DNA of 64,000 nucleotides from Akkermansia muciniphila (GTDB taxonomy: Bacteria > Verrucomicrobiota > Verrucomicrobiia > Verrucomicrobiales > Akkermansiaceae). Numbering within the stretch: position 1 is the first letter of the stretch; each line of letters opens with the position of its first letter. A program made the translations under genes and the position numbers. Where the stretch lies: contig NZ_JABDHQ010000007.1 in the NCBI RefSeq assembly GCF_018709685.1, positions 81,851 through 145,850 of the forward strand, read 5' to 3'. Below, one piece after another: positions 1-8,609 of this stretch. The notes beneath the pieces were generated by a model, which saw nothing but the letters and a program-made list of their open reading frames with translations, had not been told where the DNA came from and did no database searches.

Positions 1-589
1 TGAGCTCCTCCGTATCCGTGAACAGGTCGGAAAAAATCAGCACCAGGGCGCGGCGGCTGACGCGCTCCGCCAGTTCATGCAGGGTCTCCGCCAGCACGGT
101 TTCCCCCTTGGGGTAATGCGTATCCATCTGGCTGATGAGCACGTTCAGATGGGCGGGGCGGCGAGAGGCCGGAATGTGCAGCGTGGCGCCGTCCTTCGTC
201 TGCCGGGAAAAGCTCAGCCCCACGGCGTCCCCCTGGCGGATGGCGATGTAAGCCAGGTTGGCCGCCAGCCTGCACGCGCGCATGTACTTGGACTCCACCT
301 GCTCCGGGTGGTAATTCATGGAGCCGGAAAGGTCCATGACGATGTAGGCGCGCAGGTTGGTATCCGCCTCAAACTCCTTGATGTAATACCTGTCCGACCG
401 AGCGTACGCCTTCCAGTCCAGGCGGCGCGTATCGTCCCCGGAAACGTACTTGCGGTACTCCGCAAACTCCACGGAGGAGCCGCGGTTGGCGCTCCTGTGG
501 CGGCCGGAGACGTTTCCCGTCATGCTGTGGCGCGCCTCCAGGGGAAGGTTCCCCAGGCGGCTTAGCAGGTCATGGTTCAGGTACTTCAT
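1..589 (-). CDS. DUF58 domain protein (3' end outside window)
   Basis: The frame starts at an ATG at 587-589 (MKYLNHDLLSRLG) and stays open to the left edge, so the C-terminus is missing. It shows the DUF58 signature: RRLDWKAYARSD, then KEFEADTN and a von Willebrand-like VMDLSGSM metal-site motif. DUF58 proteins usually sit beside MoxR AAA+ ATPases and are thought to act with them in envelope or stress functions or in maturation of metal-dependent complexes; the exact role is unknown. The gene starts 37 bp after the moxR-type gene, so the two are very likely co-transcribed. Confidence 0.85.
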   Translation of the reverse strand, partial: MKYLNHDLLSRLGNLPLEARHSMTGNVSGRHRSANRGSSVEFAEYRKYVSGDDTRRLDWKAYARSDRYYIKEFEADTNLRAYIVMDLSGSMNYHPEQVESKYMRACRLAANLAYIAIRQGDAVGLSFSRQTKDGATLHIPASRRPAHLNVLISQMDTHYPKGETVLAETLHELAERVSRRALVLIFSDLFTDTEEL

Positions 590-626
590 GGGAGGGCAGG
601 GAAAGGGTGGGATGACGCGGGGGCGG

Positions 627-1631
627 TCAGACTTCCGCCGCCAGGCGCGCCACGGCCTTGCGGGGCGTGATGCCCTGGGACTCCGCGGCAAAGTTGGTGA
701 CCACGCGGTGCATCAGCACGGGCTCCACAATGGCATCAATATCCTCCTTGCGGACGATGTAGCTGCCCTGGAGGGCGGCGCGCGTCTTGGCCCCCAGGAT
801 CAGGAACTGCACGGCGCGCGGGCCTGCGCCCCAGGCCACGTACTGCTTCACCCATTCCGGGGAGGTCTCCAGGGAGGGGCGGGTGGCGCGCACCAGCTTC
901 ACGGCGTACTCGTAAATATGTTCCGGGACGGGCACGCGGCGCACCAGGTCCTGGTAAAAGATGATCTCCTCCCCGGAAAGGACGTGCTTGAGCTCCTCGC
1001 TGCGGTTCCCGGTGGTCTCCCGGGCAATGCGCATTTCCTCCTCCTCCGTGGGGTAATCCACTTCAATCAGGAACATGAAGCGGTCCAGCTGGGCTTCCGG
1101 CAGGGGATACGTGCCTTCCTGCTCAATGGGGTTCTGGGTGGCCAGCACGAAGAAGGGGGGCAGCAGGGTGAAGGTGCGGCCCATCACGGTGACGCGGCGC
1201 TCCTGCATGGCTTCCAGCAGGGCGGACTGGGTCTTGGCGGGGGCGCGGTTGATTTCGTCCGCCAGCACGATGTTGGCGAACACGGGGCCCTTGATGAACT
1301 CAAACTGGCGCTTTCCTCCGGCGGAATCATCCTGGATGATGTCCGTCCCGGTGATGTCCGCGGGCATCAGGTCCGGCGTGAACTGGATGCGGTTGAAGCT
1401 GAGGTCCAGCGTCTTTGCCACGGAGCTGATCAGCAGCGTCTTCGCCAGGCCGGGAACGCCCATCAGGAGCGCGTGCCCGCGGGAGAACAGGGCGATGCTC
1501 AACAGCTCCACGACGCGCTGCTGGCCGATGATGATCTTGCTCAATTCCGCGGAAAGCTCCTTGTAAATGGCGCCGAGCCGGTCAATGGCGGCCACGTCGT
1601 CGTCGGGCAGAGAGGGGGTGGTGGGTTCCAT
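627..1631 (-). CDS. MoxR family AAA+ ATPase
   Basis: 334 aa, the usual MoxR length. Walker A GVPGLAKT lies at residues 58-65 and Walker B VLADEINRA includes D125 and E126. The family block EAMQERRVTVMG followed by ATQNPIEQEGTYPLPEAQLDRF is intact, with the expected C-terminal lid helices. MoxR ATPases are chaperone-like and act with VWA/DUF58 partners; the next gene downstream is such a DUF58 protein. Substrate is unknown. The gene is divergent from the aguB-like gene, with about 100 bp between them for both promoters. Confidence 0.93.
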   Translation of the reverse strand: MEPTTPSLPDDDVAAIDRLGAIYKELSAELSKIIIGQQRVVELLSIALFSRGHALLMGVPGLAKTLLISSVAKTLDLSFNRIQFTPDLMPADITGTDIIQDDSAGGKRQFEFIKGPVFANIVLADEINRAPAKTQSALLEAMQERRVTVMGRTFTLLPPFFVLATQNPIEQEGTYPLPEAQLDRFMFLIEVDYPTEEEEMRIARETTGNRSEELKHVLSGEEIIFYQDLVRRVPVPEHIYEYAVKLVRATRPSLETSPEWVKQYVAWGAGPRAVQFLILGAKTRAALQGSYIVRKEDIDAIVEPVLMHRVVTNFAAESQGITPRKAVARLAAEV

Positions 1632-1734
1632 ATTATAAGTTCATAGCACTTTTCAGGCCCTTTTCCACCAAATAATCGCGTCGCATTCATTTTCCCTGCT
1701 TGGAATGGGAGGGGAAACGGGGTAAGGAAGGGGC

Positions 1735-2592
1735 ATGCCGAAAATCGCACTCATTCAACTGTCCGCAGACGCCCGGCCCTCCGTGAACAAGGAAAAGACG
1801 GAAGCCGCCATCCGTGAAGCCGCCGCCAACGGCGCGCAGATCGTCTGCACGCAGGAACTCTTTACCACGGAATACTTTTGCAGGACGGAGGAATGCGATC
1901 TATTCAACCTGGCGGAACCCGTCCCCGGAGAATTGACGGAAGCCCACCGCAAGCTGGCCGCGGAGCTGGGCGTGGTGATTGTGGCCTCCGGCTTTGAAAA
2001 GCGCGCCACCGGGCTGTACCACAACACCGCGTGGGTAGTGGACGCGGACGGAACGTTCCTGGGCATGTACCGCAAGATGCACATACCGCAGGACCCCGGC
2101 TTTGAGGAAAAATTCTACTTCACCCCCGGCGACCTGGGCTACAAGGCGTTTGACACCAGATTCGGCCGCATCGGCGTGCTCATCTGCTGGGACCAGTGGT
2201 ACCCGGAAGCCGCGCGCCTGACAGCCATGCAGGGGGCGGAAATCATCTTTTACCCCACGGCCATCGGCTGGCTGCCGGAGGAAAAGCCCCTGCTGGGGGA
2301 ACAGCAGCACTGCGCGTGGGAAACCGTGCAGCGCGGCCACGCCGTGGCCAACGGCTGCTACGTCTGCGCCGTCAACCGCGTGGGGACGGAAGGGGAAAGC
2401 GAATTCTGGGGGCAATCCTTCGTGGCGGACTACTACGGGCAGATTGTGGCGAAGGCCCCCGTGAGCGATGAAGCCATCCTGTACGCGGACCTGGACCTGG
2501 ACGCCCTGGAAGACCACCGCCGCATCTGGCCCTTCTTCCGGGACCGCCGCATTGACTCCTACGGCGGCATCACGGAACGGTGGGGGAAGTGA
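1735..2592 (+). CDS. aguB: N-carbamoylputrescine amidase (nitrilase superfamily)
   Basis: 285 aa carbon-nitrogen hydrolase. The Glu-Lys-Cys triad is visible: E41 in CTQELF, K114 in YRKMHIPQ and C151 in VLICWDQWYPEAARL. The DPGFEEKFYFTPGD segment and overall length match N-carbamoylputrescine amidases, which convert N-carbamoylputrescine to putrescine, CO2 and ammonia in the agmatine route. No agmatine deiminase gene lies in this window, so the pathway assignment rests on family similarity; another C-N hydrolase specificity is possible. The small gene downstream starts 20 bp after its stop. Confidence 0.88.
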   Translation: MPKIALIQLSADARPSVNKEKTEAAIREAAANGAQIVCTQELFTTEYFCRTEECDLFNLAEPVPGELTEAHRKLAAELGVVIVASGFEKRATGLYHNTAWVVDADGTFLGMYRKMHIPQDPGFEEKFYFTPGDLGYKAFDTRFGRIGVLICWDQWYPEAARLTAMQGAEIIFYPTAIGWLPEEKPLLGEQQHCAWETVQRGHAVANGCYVCAVNRVGTEGESEFWGQSFVADYYGQIVAKAPVSDEAILYADLDLDALEDHRRIWPFFRDRRIDSYGGITERWGK

Positions 2593-2612
2593 AGCTGTAG
2601 TACACCTGGATC

Positions 2613-3143
2613 ATGTATTCCGGGGAAACCATGGAGCGGCAACGGGAGCAGGCCCGGGAAGTGCTCCTTGCCATGAAAAGGCAGTGCGGCGAACTGGTCA
2701 TCGACTGCCTCCAGGGCATGATGGGAGAGCAGGGGTGCCAGGTGACCGTGTTGAAGCGTGAACACATCCTGTCCCTCCTGCAGGAACTGAACCGTCTGTA
2801 TGATTCCGGCGTCCCCCGCAGGGAGGTGAGCGACGATGATGATGACGAAAATTGCTCTTTTTCTTGGATTTATGAATTCGATTTTTACCTCCGGGAGTCC
2901 GACTTCCTGCTGCATTTCGTCATTGACGCCGCCCTGGATTCCGGCGGAGGCGTCACGGAATATTTGACGCTGGAGAGGCAGGTGTACCGGGAGGGGCTGT
3001 ATCTTAAAGTGAGCGAGCCCATGGTTCTTGCCCCTGCGGCATTGGCGCAGTTGAAGAAAAAAGTCGCGGCTATCATGGCTATCCCTCCCAACACGGGGCG
3101 TTTTTTGGACTGGGAGGACCTGTGGCCTGAACCGGATAAGTGA
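2613..3143 (+). CDS. Hypothetical protein, 176 aa
   Basis: Not recognised. No signal peptide or membrane segment. The N-terminal half looks helical, with an acidic stretch DDDDDEN near residue 75 followed by an aromatic-rich part (FSWIYEFDFYL). Codon use resembles its neighbours. It begins 20 bp after the aguB stop in the same direction, so it is probably co-transcribed. It ends about 85 bp before the convergent alcohol dehydrogenase gene; a 7-bp inverted repeat (3161-3167 / 3177-3183) between them may help end transcription but lacks a T-run. Confidence 0.6.
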   Translation: MYSGETMERQREQAREVLLAMKRQCGELVIDCLQGMMGEQGCQVTVLKREHILSLLQELNRLYDSGVPRREVSDDDDDENCSFSWIYEFDFYLRESDFLLHFVIDAALDSGGGVTEYLTLERQVYREGLYLKVSEPMVLAPAALAQLKKKVAAIMAIPPNTGRFLDWEDLWPEPDK

Positions 3144-3227
3144 CGTCCACCACTGGAGAAAACGGCGCAAAAACACCGCCGTTCCCGGAGAAACGGCAGT
3201 GTAAAAAGAGCAGGGAATTGCTTTCGC

Positions 3228-4334
3228 TTAGTCGCAGATGACGGCGATCTTGATGCCCTTCATCTGGACGTTGGTTTCCAGGGCCTCCGTGATTTCATCC
3301 AGCTTGAAGCGGTGGGAAATCAGCTTGGTCAGGGGCAGGCCGATGCCGTACGCGCGCTTCAGGAAATCGAACGTGGTGGGGTAATCCTGCGGGGAATACA
3401 CCCAGGAGCCTACGGCGGTCACTTCCTTGTTGCAGAGGTCGTAATGGTGGTTGATGACGCTCTCTCCGCCGTCCATGAAGAAACCCACTTCACACAGGCC
3501 GCCGCCGCGCTTCACGAACTTCCAGGCGTTGGCCCCGGCCTTGCCCACGCCCGTGCATTGGAAGACGAAATCCGCCAGGCGGCCGCCGTTATCCTTCTTT
3601 ACGGCGTCAAGGAGGCCGTCCAGGTTCGCGTAATGGGTGAAATTATAGGTGCGCGTGGCGCCCATTTCCTTAGCCAGTTCCAGGCGGGAATCATTGCCGT
3701 CCACAGCGATGATGGTTTCAATGCCCAGCGTGCGCAGCGTGGCGATCTGGAGCAGGCCGATGGGGCCGCAGCCCTGCACGAGCACCACGGAATTGAACTT
3801 CAGCAGTCCGGTGGACTTGGCGCGTTCCAGGGAATGGACCACCACGGCGGCGGGTTCTACCAGAATGCGCTGGTCCAGCGTCATGCCGGAAACATTGAAA
3901 AACGTGGAGTCCTTGCGGATGACGAGGTACTCCCCGAAGTAGCCGTTCAAATGCACGTCGTCGTCAGGCATCAGGCCGTACACACCCACGTTCTCGCACA
4001 GGTTGGTGCGGGCAGGCGTATTCAGGCAGGCGTCACAGGTGCCGCAGGGGATGATGCAGGTTACGATCTTGTCCCCCAGGGCCAGGGGATTGCCCGCCGT
4101 ATCCTTCGTGATATTCCTGCCCATGGCGACGATCTCCCCGGTGCCTTCATGGCCCAGCACCACGGGGCAGAGGCCGAACGGGTCCCGGTTGTACTCATGG
4201 CCGTCCGTGCCGCAAACGCCGCAGGCTTCCACCTTGATCAGCATTTCATCATCCCCGATGGAGGGGATAGGGTACTCACGGATTTCAAATGTCTTGGGCG
4301 CTGTCAGGACAGCGGCGCGTGCGGTCTGTTGCAT
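3228..4334 (-). CDS. Zinc-dependent medium-chain alcohol dehydrogenase
   Basis: 368 aa MDR-family dehydrogenase. The catalytic zinc segment is CGVCGTDGHEY followed by GHEGTGEIVAMG. The structural zinc site is CGTCDAC, with the fourth Cys nine residues later rather than the usual seven. The nucleotide site resembles a Rossmann GCGPIGLLQ. It probably oxidises a sugar alcohol, threonine-like or other secondary alcohol with NAD(P); the substrate cannot be told from sequence. It is a single gene, convergent with the 176-aa gene and divergent from serS. Its promoter appears to sit almost on the start codon. Confidence 0.87.
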   Translation of the reverse strand: MQQTARAAVLTAPKTFEIREYPIPSIGDDEMLIKVEACGVCGTDGHEYNRDPFGLCPVVLGHEGTGEIVAMGRNITKDTAGNPLALGDKIVTCIIPCGTCDACLNTPARTNLCENVGVYGLMPDDDVHLNGYFGEYLVIRKDSTFFNVSGMTLDQRILVEPAAVVVHSLERAKSTGLLKFNSVVLVQGCGPIGLLQIATLRTLGIETIIAVDGNDSRLELAKEMGATRTYNFTHYANLDGLLDAVKKDNGGRLADFVFQCTGVGKAGANAWKFVKRGGGLCEVGFFMDGGESVINHHYDLCNKEVTAVGSWVYSPQDYPTTFDFLKRAYGIGLPLTKLISHRFKLDEITEALETNVQMKGIKIAVICD

Positions 4335-4373
4335 AGTGTGGCTACACTACCCTGTGGCGTTCGGACTCTTCAA
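4334..4373 (-). promoter_or_regulatory. Putative promoter and 16-bp palindrome at the dehydrogenase start
   Basis: On the minus strand TTGAAG (4368-4373) is followed after 18 bp by TAGTGT (4344-4349). The TAGTGT is one arm of a perfect inverted repeat, TAGTGT / ACACTA (4334-4349), whose other arm ends on the A of the ATG start codon. The palindrome could be an operator. If the -10 assignment is right, transcription would start at or next to the ATG and give a leaderless message. Inference from sequence only. Confidence 0.35.
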
Positions 4374-4618
4374 GAACAAATGAGAATGGGAGTGAATTAA
4401 CTTGCTGGAAACGGAAAAGCATGGCCGTACGGTCACTAAAAGACCGTCAGGAGCTCCGCATGCCATGCGGCAAATCCGCAGGATGTTCCTTCCCCTTCTC
4501 CTCAGGAAAACCGCGCCGCGCCGGAGCGCAAGGCAGGTTATTGCATGTGAAGTTTTTCCATGAAAGTCCGTTCATTTGGCTTGCGTGGCGGAGGGATGGA
4601 GTGCAAGCTGTGCGCGTT

Positions 4619-5899
4619 ATGCTTGATATCCGTGTAATACGAGAAAATCCGGAAGAAGTGAAAGCGCGCCTGAAGCCCCGCAGCGGGGACGCGTGGAAGC
4701 TTGTTGATGACGTTCTGGCGTGTGATGAAGCGCGCCGCAATGCCGAGACGGAAAAGCAGGCGTTGCAGTCCGAGCGGAATGCCACCTCCAAGCAGATCGG
4801 CATGCTCAAGAAAAAAGGGGAGGACACTTCCTCCATTGAAGCGCGCGTGCGCGAGATCGGCGACCGCATCCGGGAACTGGACCGCATGGCGGAGGAAAAT
4901 GCCGCCCAGCTTACCTCCCTGCTGATGAACATCCCCAACCTGCCGCACCTGGAATGCCCCGTGGGCGCGGATGAAACGGCCAATCCGGAAATCAAGCTGT
5001 GGGGTGAAAAGCCCGCCATTGAAAACCCGAAGGACCATGTGGAACTGGCCGCGAACCTGGGCATGATTTCCTTTGAAGACGGCGCGCGGATCACGGGCTC
5101 CGGTTTTGTGGTGTACCGCGGCGCGGGCGCCCGCCTGGAACGCGCCCTGATCAACTTCCTGCTGAACACGCAGACCGTGGAAAACGGCTATCAGGAAGTG
5201 GGCGTTCCCTTTGTGGTCAAGCGGGAGTGCATGGAAGGCACCGGACAGCTTCCCAAGTTTGAGGAAGACATGTACGGCACGGAAGACCAGCAGATGTTCC
5301 TGATTCCCACCGCGGAAGTGCCCGTGACCAACCTGTACAGGGACACCATTTTACAGGAAAGCGAGCTGCCCATCAAGATGGCGGCGTACACGCCCTGCTT
5401 CCGCCGGGAAGCCGGGAGCGCCGGGCGCGTCAACCGCGGCATGATCCGCATCCACCAGTTTGACAAGGTGGAGCTGGTGCAGATCCTGAAGCCGGAAGAC
5501 TCCTTCCGGGAGCTGGAAGTGCTCCGCAGCCATGCGGAATCCATCCTCCAGAAGCTGGGGCTTCACTACCGCGTGATTGAACTCTGCACGGGCGACCTCG
5601 GCTTTTCCTCCGCCAAAACGTACGACATTGAAGTATGGGCGCCGGGCCAGGGGCAGTATCTGGAGGTTTCCTCCTGCTCCTGCTTTACGGACTATCAGGC
5701 GCGCCGCATGCGCCTGCGTTACAAGGACGCGGACGGCAAAAACCAGTTCTGCCACACGCTGAACGGTTCCGGCACGGCTCTGCCGCGCCTGTACGTGGCC
5801 CTGCTGGAATCCTGCCAGCAGCCGGACGGCTCCATCCGCATTCCGGAAGCGCTTGTGCCGTACTTCGGCGCGGACAGCATCCGCCCGGAACAGGCCTGA
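4619..5899 (+). CDS. serS: Serine--tRNA ligase
   Basis: 426 aa when started at the ATG at 4619 (MLDIRVIRENPEEV), which matches the universal SerRS N-terminus. The frame is open for another 66 codons upstream, but that part has no SerRS similarity. The N-terminal coiled-coil arm (about residues 30-105) is followed by the class II core: motif 2 (FRREAGSAGR) and motif 3 (GTALPRLYVALLE). It charges tRNA-Ser and tRNA-Sec. Its 5' leader contains a small inverted repeat (ACGGTC / GACCGT, 4429-4447) of unknown meaning. Confidence 0.97.
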   Translation: MLDIRVIRENPEEVKARLKPRSGDAWKLVDDVLACDEARRNAETEKQALQSERNATSKQIGMLKKKGEDTSSIEARVREIGDRIRELDRMAEENAAQLTSLLMNIPNLPHLECPVGADETANPEIKLWGEKPAIENPKDHVELAANLGMISFEDGARITGSGFVVYRGAGARLERALINFLLNTQTVENGYQEVGVPFVVKRECMEGTGQLPKFEEDMYGTEDQQMFLIPTAEVPVTNLYRDTILQESELPIKMAAYTPCFRREAGSAGRVNRGMIRIHQFDKVELVQILKPEDSFRELEVLRSHAESILQKLGLHYRVIELCTGDLGFSSAKTYDIEVWAPGQGQYLEVSSCSCFTDYQARRMRLRYKDADGKNQFCHTLNGSGTALPRLYVALLESCQQPDGSIRIPEALVPYFGADSIRPEQA

Positions 5900-5936
5900 A
5901 CCGGCGTTTTTCACGTCCCAACCCTGAATCAAGCCC

Positions 5937-6719
5937 ATGCCTGACGAGGGACCCCTGGAACATTACCTGACTGCTTCCCATGATGAGCCGGAGCCGGACG
6001 TTCCGGAACCGGCTCCGGAACGCAGTTCCGGGCCCTGGCGGGAAAGGGGCGTCATGCTGGGCCTTGGCTTTCTGCTGGGGTGCGTGGGGGCGTACGCGCT
6101 GGTCTATTCTGAAATGTCCGGCAGCATGGGGACGCTGAAGAAATCTCTTTCAGAAGAGCGTGATTCCAATGCCTCCCTGCAAAAGGAGCGCGCCCATCTG
6201 CTGGAAACGCTGGAACAGGTGCGCATGGACAGCCTGCTGACGGAACGCTCCCCCCTGTCCATGACGGGCAGCGGCATTCCCAAAGCAAGCCGCCGCCCCG
6301 TTCCGCAGCCTCCCCCACTCACGCCCCTGCCTTCCGGCGGGCAGACCCCCCCGGCTCCCGTGCCGGAACCCGGCTCCGTGGAAGAACGCCTGGTGAATCC
6401 CGGTCCGGAGGACTGGAAGGAGCGCTACCAGTATGCCGCGCTGAAATACAACCGGGTGGTGGAGGACTACAACAGGCTGAGAAAGCTTTACATGAACCTG
6501 GTGGGCCAGGGCGGGGCCGCCACCGGCCTGGTGACCGGAGCTCAGTTTTACAAGGCCCTGCGGAAGGATACGCGCGCGGAAGCGCGCAAGCTGGATGAGC
6601 GGTACATGAGGGGCGGCCTGCGCGGAAGCGAGCTCCGGGAACTGGAACGCAGCAGGGATGAAATGCGGCACCGGGACTGGTGGCTGAAAAAGATGGCGCG
6701 CCAGTTCCGGATAGATTAG
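5937..6719 (+). CDS. Membrane-anchored coiled-coil protein, hypothetical
   Basis: 260 aa. An acidic, proline-rich cytoplasmic N-terminus (about 35 residues) precedes one transmembrane helix (about residues 39-58, GLGFLLGCVGAYALVY). A charged coiled-coil stretch (SLSEERDSNASLQKERAHLLETLEQV), a proline-rich linker and a charged helical C-terminus follow. No catalytic motif was recognised. It follows serS by 37 bp and may be co-transcribed. A structural or scaffolding role in the envelope is the most that can be said. Confidence 0.7.
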   Translation: MPDEGPLEHYLTASHDEPEPDVPEPAPERSSGPWRERGVMLGLGFLLGCVGAYALVYSEMSGSMGTLKKSLSEERDSNASLQKERAHLLETLEQVRMDSLLTERSPLSMTGSGIPKASRRPVPQPPPLTPLPSGGQTPPAPVPEPGSVEERLVNPGPEDWKERYQYAALKYNRVVEDYNRLRKLYMNLVGQGGAATGLVTGAQFYKALRKDTRAEARKLDERYMRGGLRGSELRELERSRDEMRHRDWWLKKMARQFRID

Positions 6720-6862
6720 GAGCGGAGGGGAATCCCCTGTTGGCGGGAAACCTGCCTTCCGGGATGCACTGGCTTGGCCGGGATTCTATTTTTGAATGGC
6801 GCCGGGAGCAGCCGCCCCTGTTGGCAGGGGCGCCCGTAAGAAATACGTGCCGTAGCGCGTCT

Positions 6863-6905
6863 ATAAAAAATAATAAGGCCAAGAGCATGAAAGCACCGGG
6901 CCTTA
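6863..6905 (-). terminator. Rho-independent terminator after the RRM gene
   Basis: Read on the minus strand, TAAGGCC (6905-6899) pairs with GGCCTTA (6880-6874), with a run rich in T (the A-run at 6863-6872 on the plus strand) directly after. It lies about 55 bp downstream of the stop codon of the RNA-binding protein gene. Confidence 0.65.
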
Positions 6906-6923
6906 CTGGAAGTGTGGTGATCA

Positions 6924-6945
6924 GGGAGAGGCAAATGCCTTTCCC
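6924..6945 (+). terminator. Stem-loop between convergent genes, possible terminator
   Basis: A 10-bp stem (6924-6933 with 6936-6945, one G-T pair) with a very short loop is followed about 10 nt later by TTTTTT at 6955-6960. It could end transcripts arriving from the coiled-coil protein gene, whose stop is about 200 bp upstream. The gap between stem and T-run makes this uncertain. Confidence 0.35.
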
Positions 6946-6959
6946 TCAATTTCCGTTTT

Positions 6960-7301
6960 TTAGCGGCGATTGCGGCCGTAGCCGTTATTGTCGCGTCTGC
7001 CGCCGCCGCCATAGCCGCCGCCACCGTTGCCGCGGAAACCGCCGCCCGTGTTTGACTGGGGCTTGGCTTCATTGACAACCAGGGCGCGTCCCTGATATTC
7101 ATTGCCGTTCAGGGCCTCAATAGCATTGTTCATGGCATCCGCGGATTCCATGGTTACGAATGCGAAACCCCGGGGTCTTCCGGATTCACGGTCGGTCGGA
7201 ATGAATACTTCAGTCACTTCGCCATGGGAACCAAACAAATCCCTCAGGTCCTGTTCGGTGGCATCGAAGGACAAATTCCCTACGTACATTTTTGTGTTCA
7301 T
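6960..7301 (-). CDS. Glycine-rich RRM RNA-binding protein
   Basis: 113 aa from the ATG at 7301 ([12 protein letters not shown]); an in-frame TTG five codons upstream is less likely. One RRM domain carries both ribonucleoprotein motifs, RNP2 (MYVGNL) and RNP1 (RGFAFVTM). The tail is rich in Gly, Arg and Asn ([19 protein letters not shown]), as in bacterial cold-inducible RRM proteins. It probably binds single-stranded RNA as a chaperone. It is monocistronic, with a terminator downstream and about 220 bp of upstream sequence. A TTGGCT-17-TACTCT promoter candidate lies in that upstream region on the minus strand. Confidence 0.9.
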   Translation of the reverse strand: MNTKMYVGNLSFDATEQDLRDLFGSHGEVTEVFIPTDRESGRPRGFAFVTMESADAMNNAIEALNGNEYQGRALVVNEAKPQSNTGGGFRGNGGGGYGGGGRRDNNGYGRNRR

Positions 7302-7521
7302 ATGATCAAAAGACAAAGTGATCTGATTGTTCTTTAATGCATTCCCGAAGAGCCGGGATTAGAAGGCAAAATCTGAATACGCAGACACCGTTGTCTCTAA
7401 GAAGAGTAATCTCTGAATCATAAAAAGCCAAGAATAATATTGCACGGGCTGAATATTTCCATGACAGCTTTTCATGGATTCCGCGAGCGCGTGATTTTTT
7501 ACAGGAGAAAAATTCCCTCCG

Positions 7522-7644
7522 TCATCCCAGCTCCGCGGCAACGGTGTCCACCAGCAGGCGGCCGCGGCCCTTCAGGATGAACCGTTGTTCCGGGGAGACA
7601 TCCGCCAGAACCAGTTCCCGGTAATGCTCCGGCAGAGGCAGGAT
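7522..7644 (-). pseudogene. Detached hemW 3' fragment (last 40 codons)
   Basis: The minus-strand frame ending at 7522 encodes LPLPEHYREL...GRGRLLVDTVAAELG. By eye it is identical to the C-terminus of HemW (11796-11918) at 31 of 40 positions, and both end at the same stop position. No hemW sequence precedes it: the open frame upstream (to 7743) is unrelated, and no start or radical-SAM core is present. It is therefore a remnant, not a gene. Confidence 0.75.
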
Positions 7645-7754
7645 TCCGGCAACATATATCCTAGCGGAGGCTCCATATCTGCCAAAATAGAACCGCCAGT
7701 GTTTTTCACATTCTGCGCTGAATAAAGGGTGGAACAGGTACACAGTTAATAAGT

Positions 7755-8375
7755 TTATTCGGCGGGTGCGGACCAGGGCTCTTTGAATGAAGCCTCTATG
7801 TGCTCTTGGGATTCATACCGGGAATCAATGAATTTGGCAACGTCCTGGGCTGATTGGGCTGTAGGTTCCAGAATAGTATCGAAAAGAAGATCACTGCCCC
7901 GGTAGCAGGTATTGCCATCCATTTTCCTTTAATTCTGCATGGGAAGGAAAATAACCAGAAGGCGGCTTTGAAGCTGGAGAATGCGCAAAAGAATAAATTT
8001 CTGCATTTCCGGTGATGCAGGGATAGACAGAACCTGCTTTTTCATGTCGGCAGTGGGTCCTGTAAGTTTTTTAAGGATAGGTGAGACTTCCGTAGAAAAA
8101 GATTTTGCCGCCGCGTCCGCGGAATTTTTATCCACGATGGAATTATACCAATTCTGTACCTTGCCTACAGGTGTTTCATAGGTTTCAACGAATATCTGCC
8201 ACGCTTTTTGATTCTGTTCGTTGAAGAGCAATTCCTTGCCGGGCGGATTATAAGAAAATCTTTTCAAGGCTTCCGGTTCCGGTCCGTTGATTTGGCAGGT
8301 GTCTCCATAGCACGCTGAATAATAAATAAAGAGGGAAGATGCAAATGTGAGAATGATGGAGTATTTCAAGATCAT
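7755..8375 (-). pseudogene. Broken paralog of the small secreted protein next door
   Basis: The frame starts at 8375 (MILKYSIILTFASSLFIYYSAC) and is collinear with the 205-aa protein at 8610-9227. A TAA at 7929-7931 falls where the intact copy has Ser (LPMQDSKK versus LPMQN*RK). Reading on in the same frame restores the match (CYRGSDLLFDTILEP...IEASFKEPWSAPAE) up to a second stop at 7755. One substitution (TCA to TAA) explains the break. A truncated 148-aa product could still be made, secreted or lipid-anchored (YSAC resembles a lipobox). Function unknown. Confidence 0.75.
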
Positions 8376-8609
8376 CAGATTATGGAAGCATGACAGGGCT
8401 CCTGAATGAAGGGGAATAAACATTTATTCTGTGCAACTTTTCTCTGTGCAATGGCTAAGTTATTGATTTGTGGCGGTTCCTGGATGAGAGCACGCAGGTG
8501 AGGCAAAGAAACACTATTAATACATGGTAAGTGGAACTTAATTGAGGGAAGAATAAAAGAAGGATGGAAATTTAATAGAGATCAACGCAATTTCTCTGTA
8601 AACTGCTTT

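Noticed and set aside
4421..4618. Possible 66-residue N-terminal extension of SerRS
   Set aside because: The SerRS N-terminus (MLDIRVIREN) begins at 4619; the upstream codons match no synthetase.
7359..7541. 60-codon minus-strand frame left of the hemW remnant
   Set aside because: Random-looking composition and no start signal; it overlaps the remnant in another frame.
7645..7743. N-terminal part of the open frame that ends in the hemW tail
   Set aside because: Unrelated to HemW, short and without start signals; treated as chance sequence joined to the remnant.
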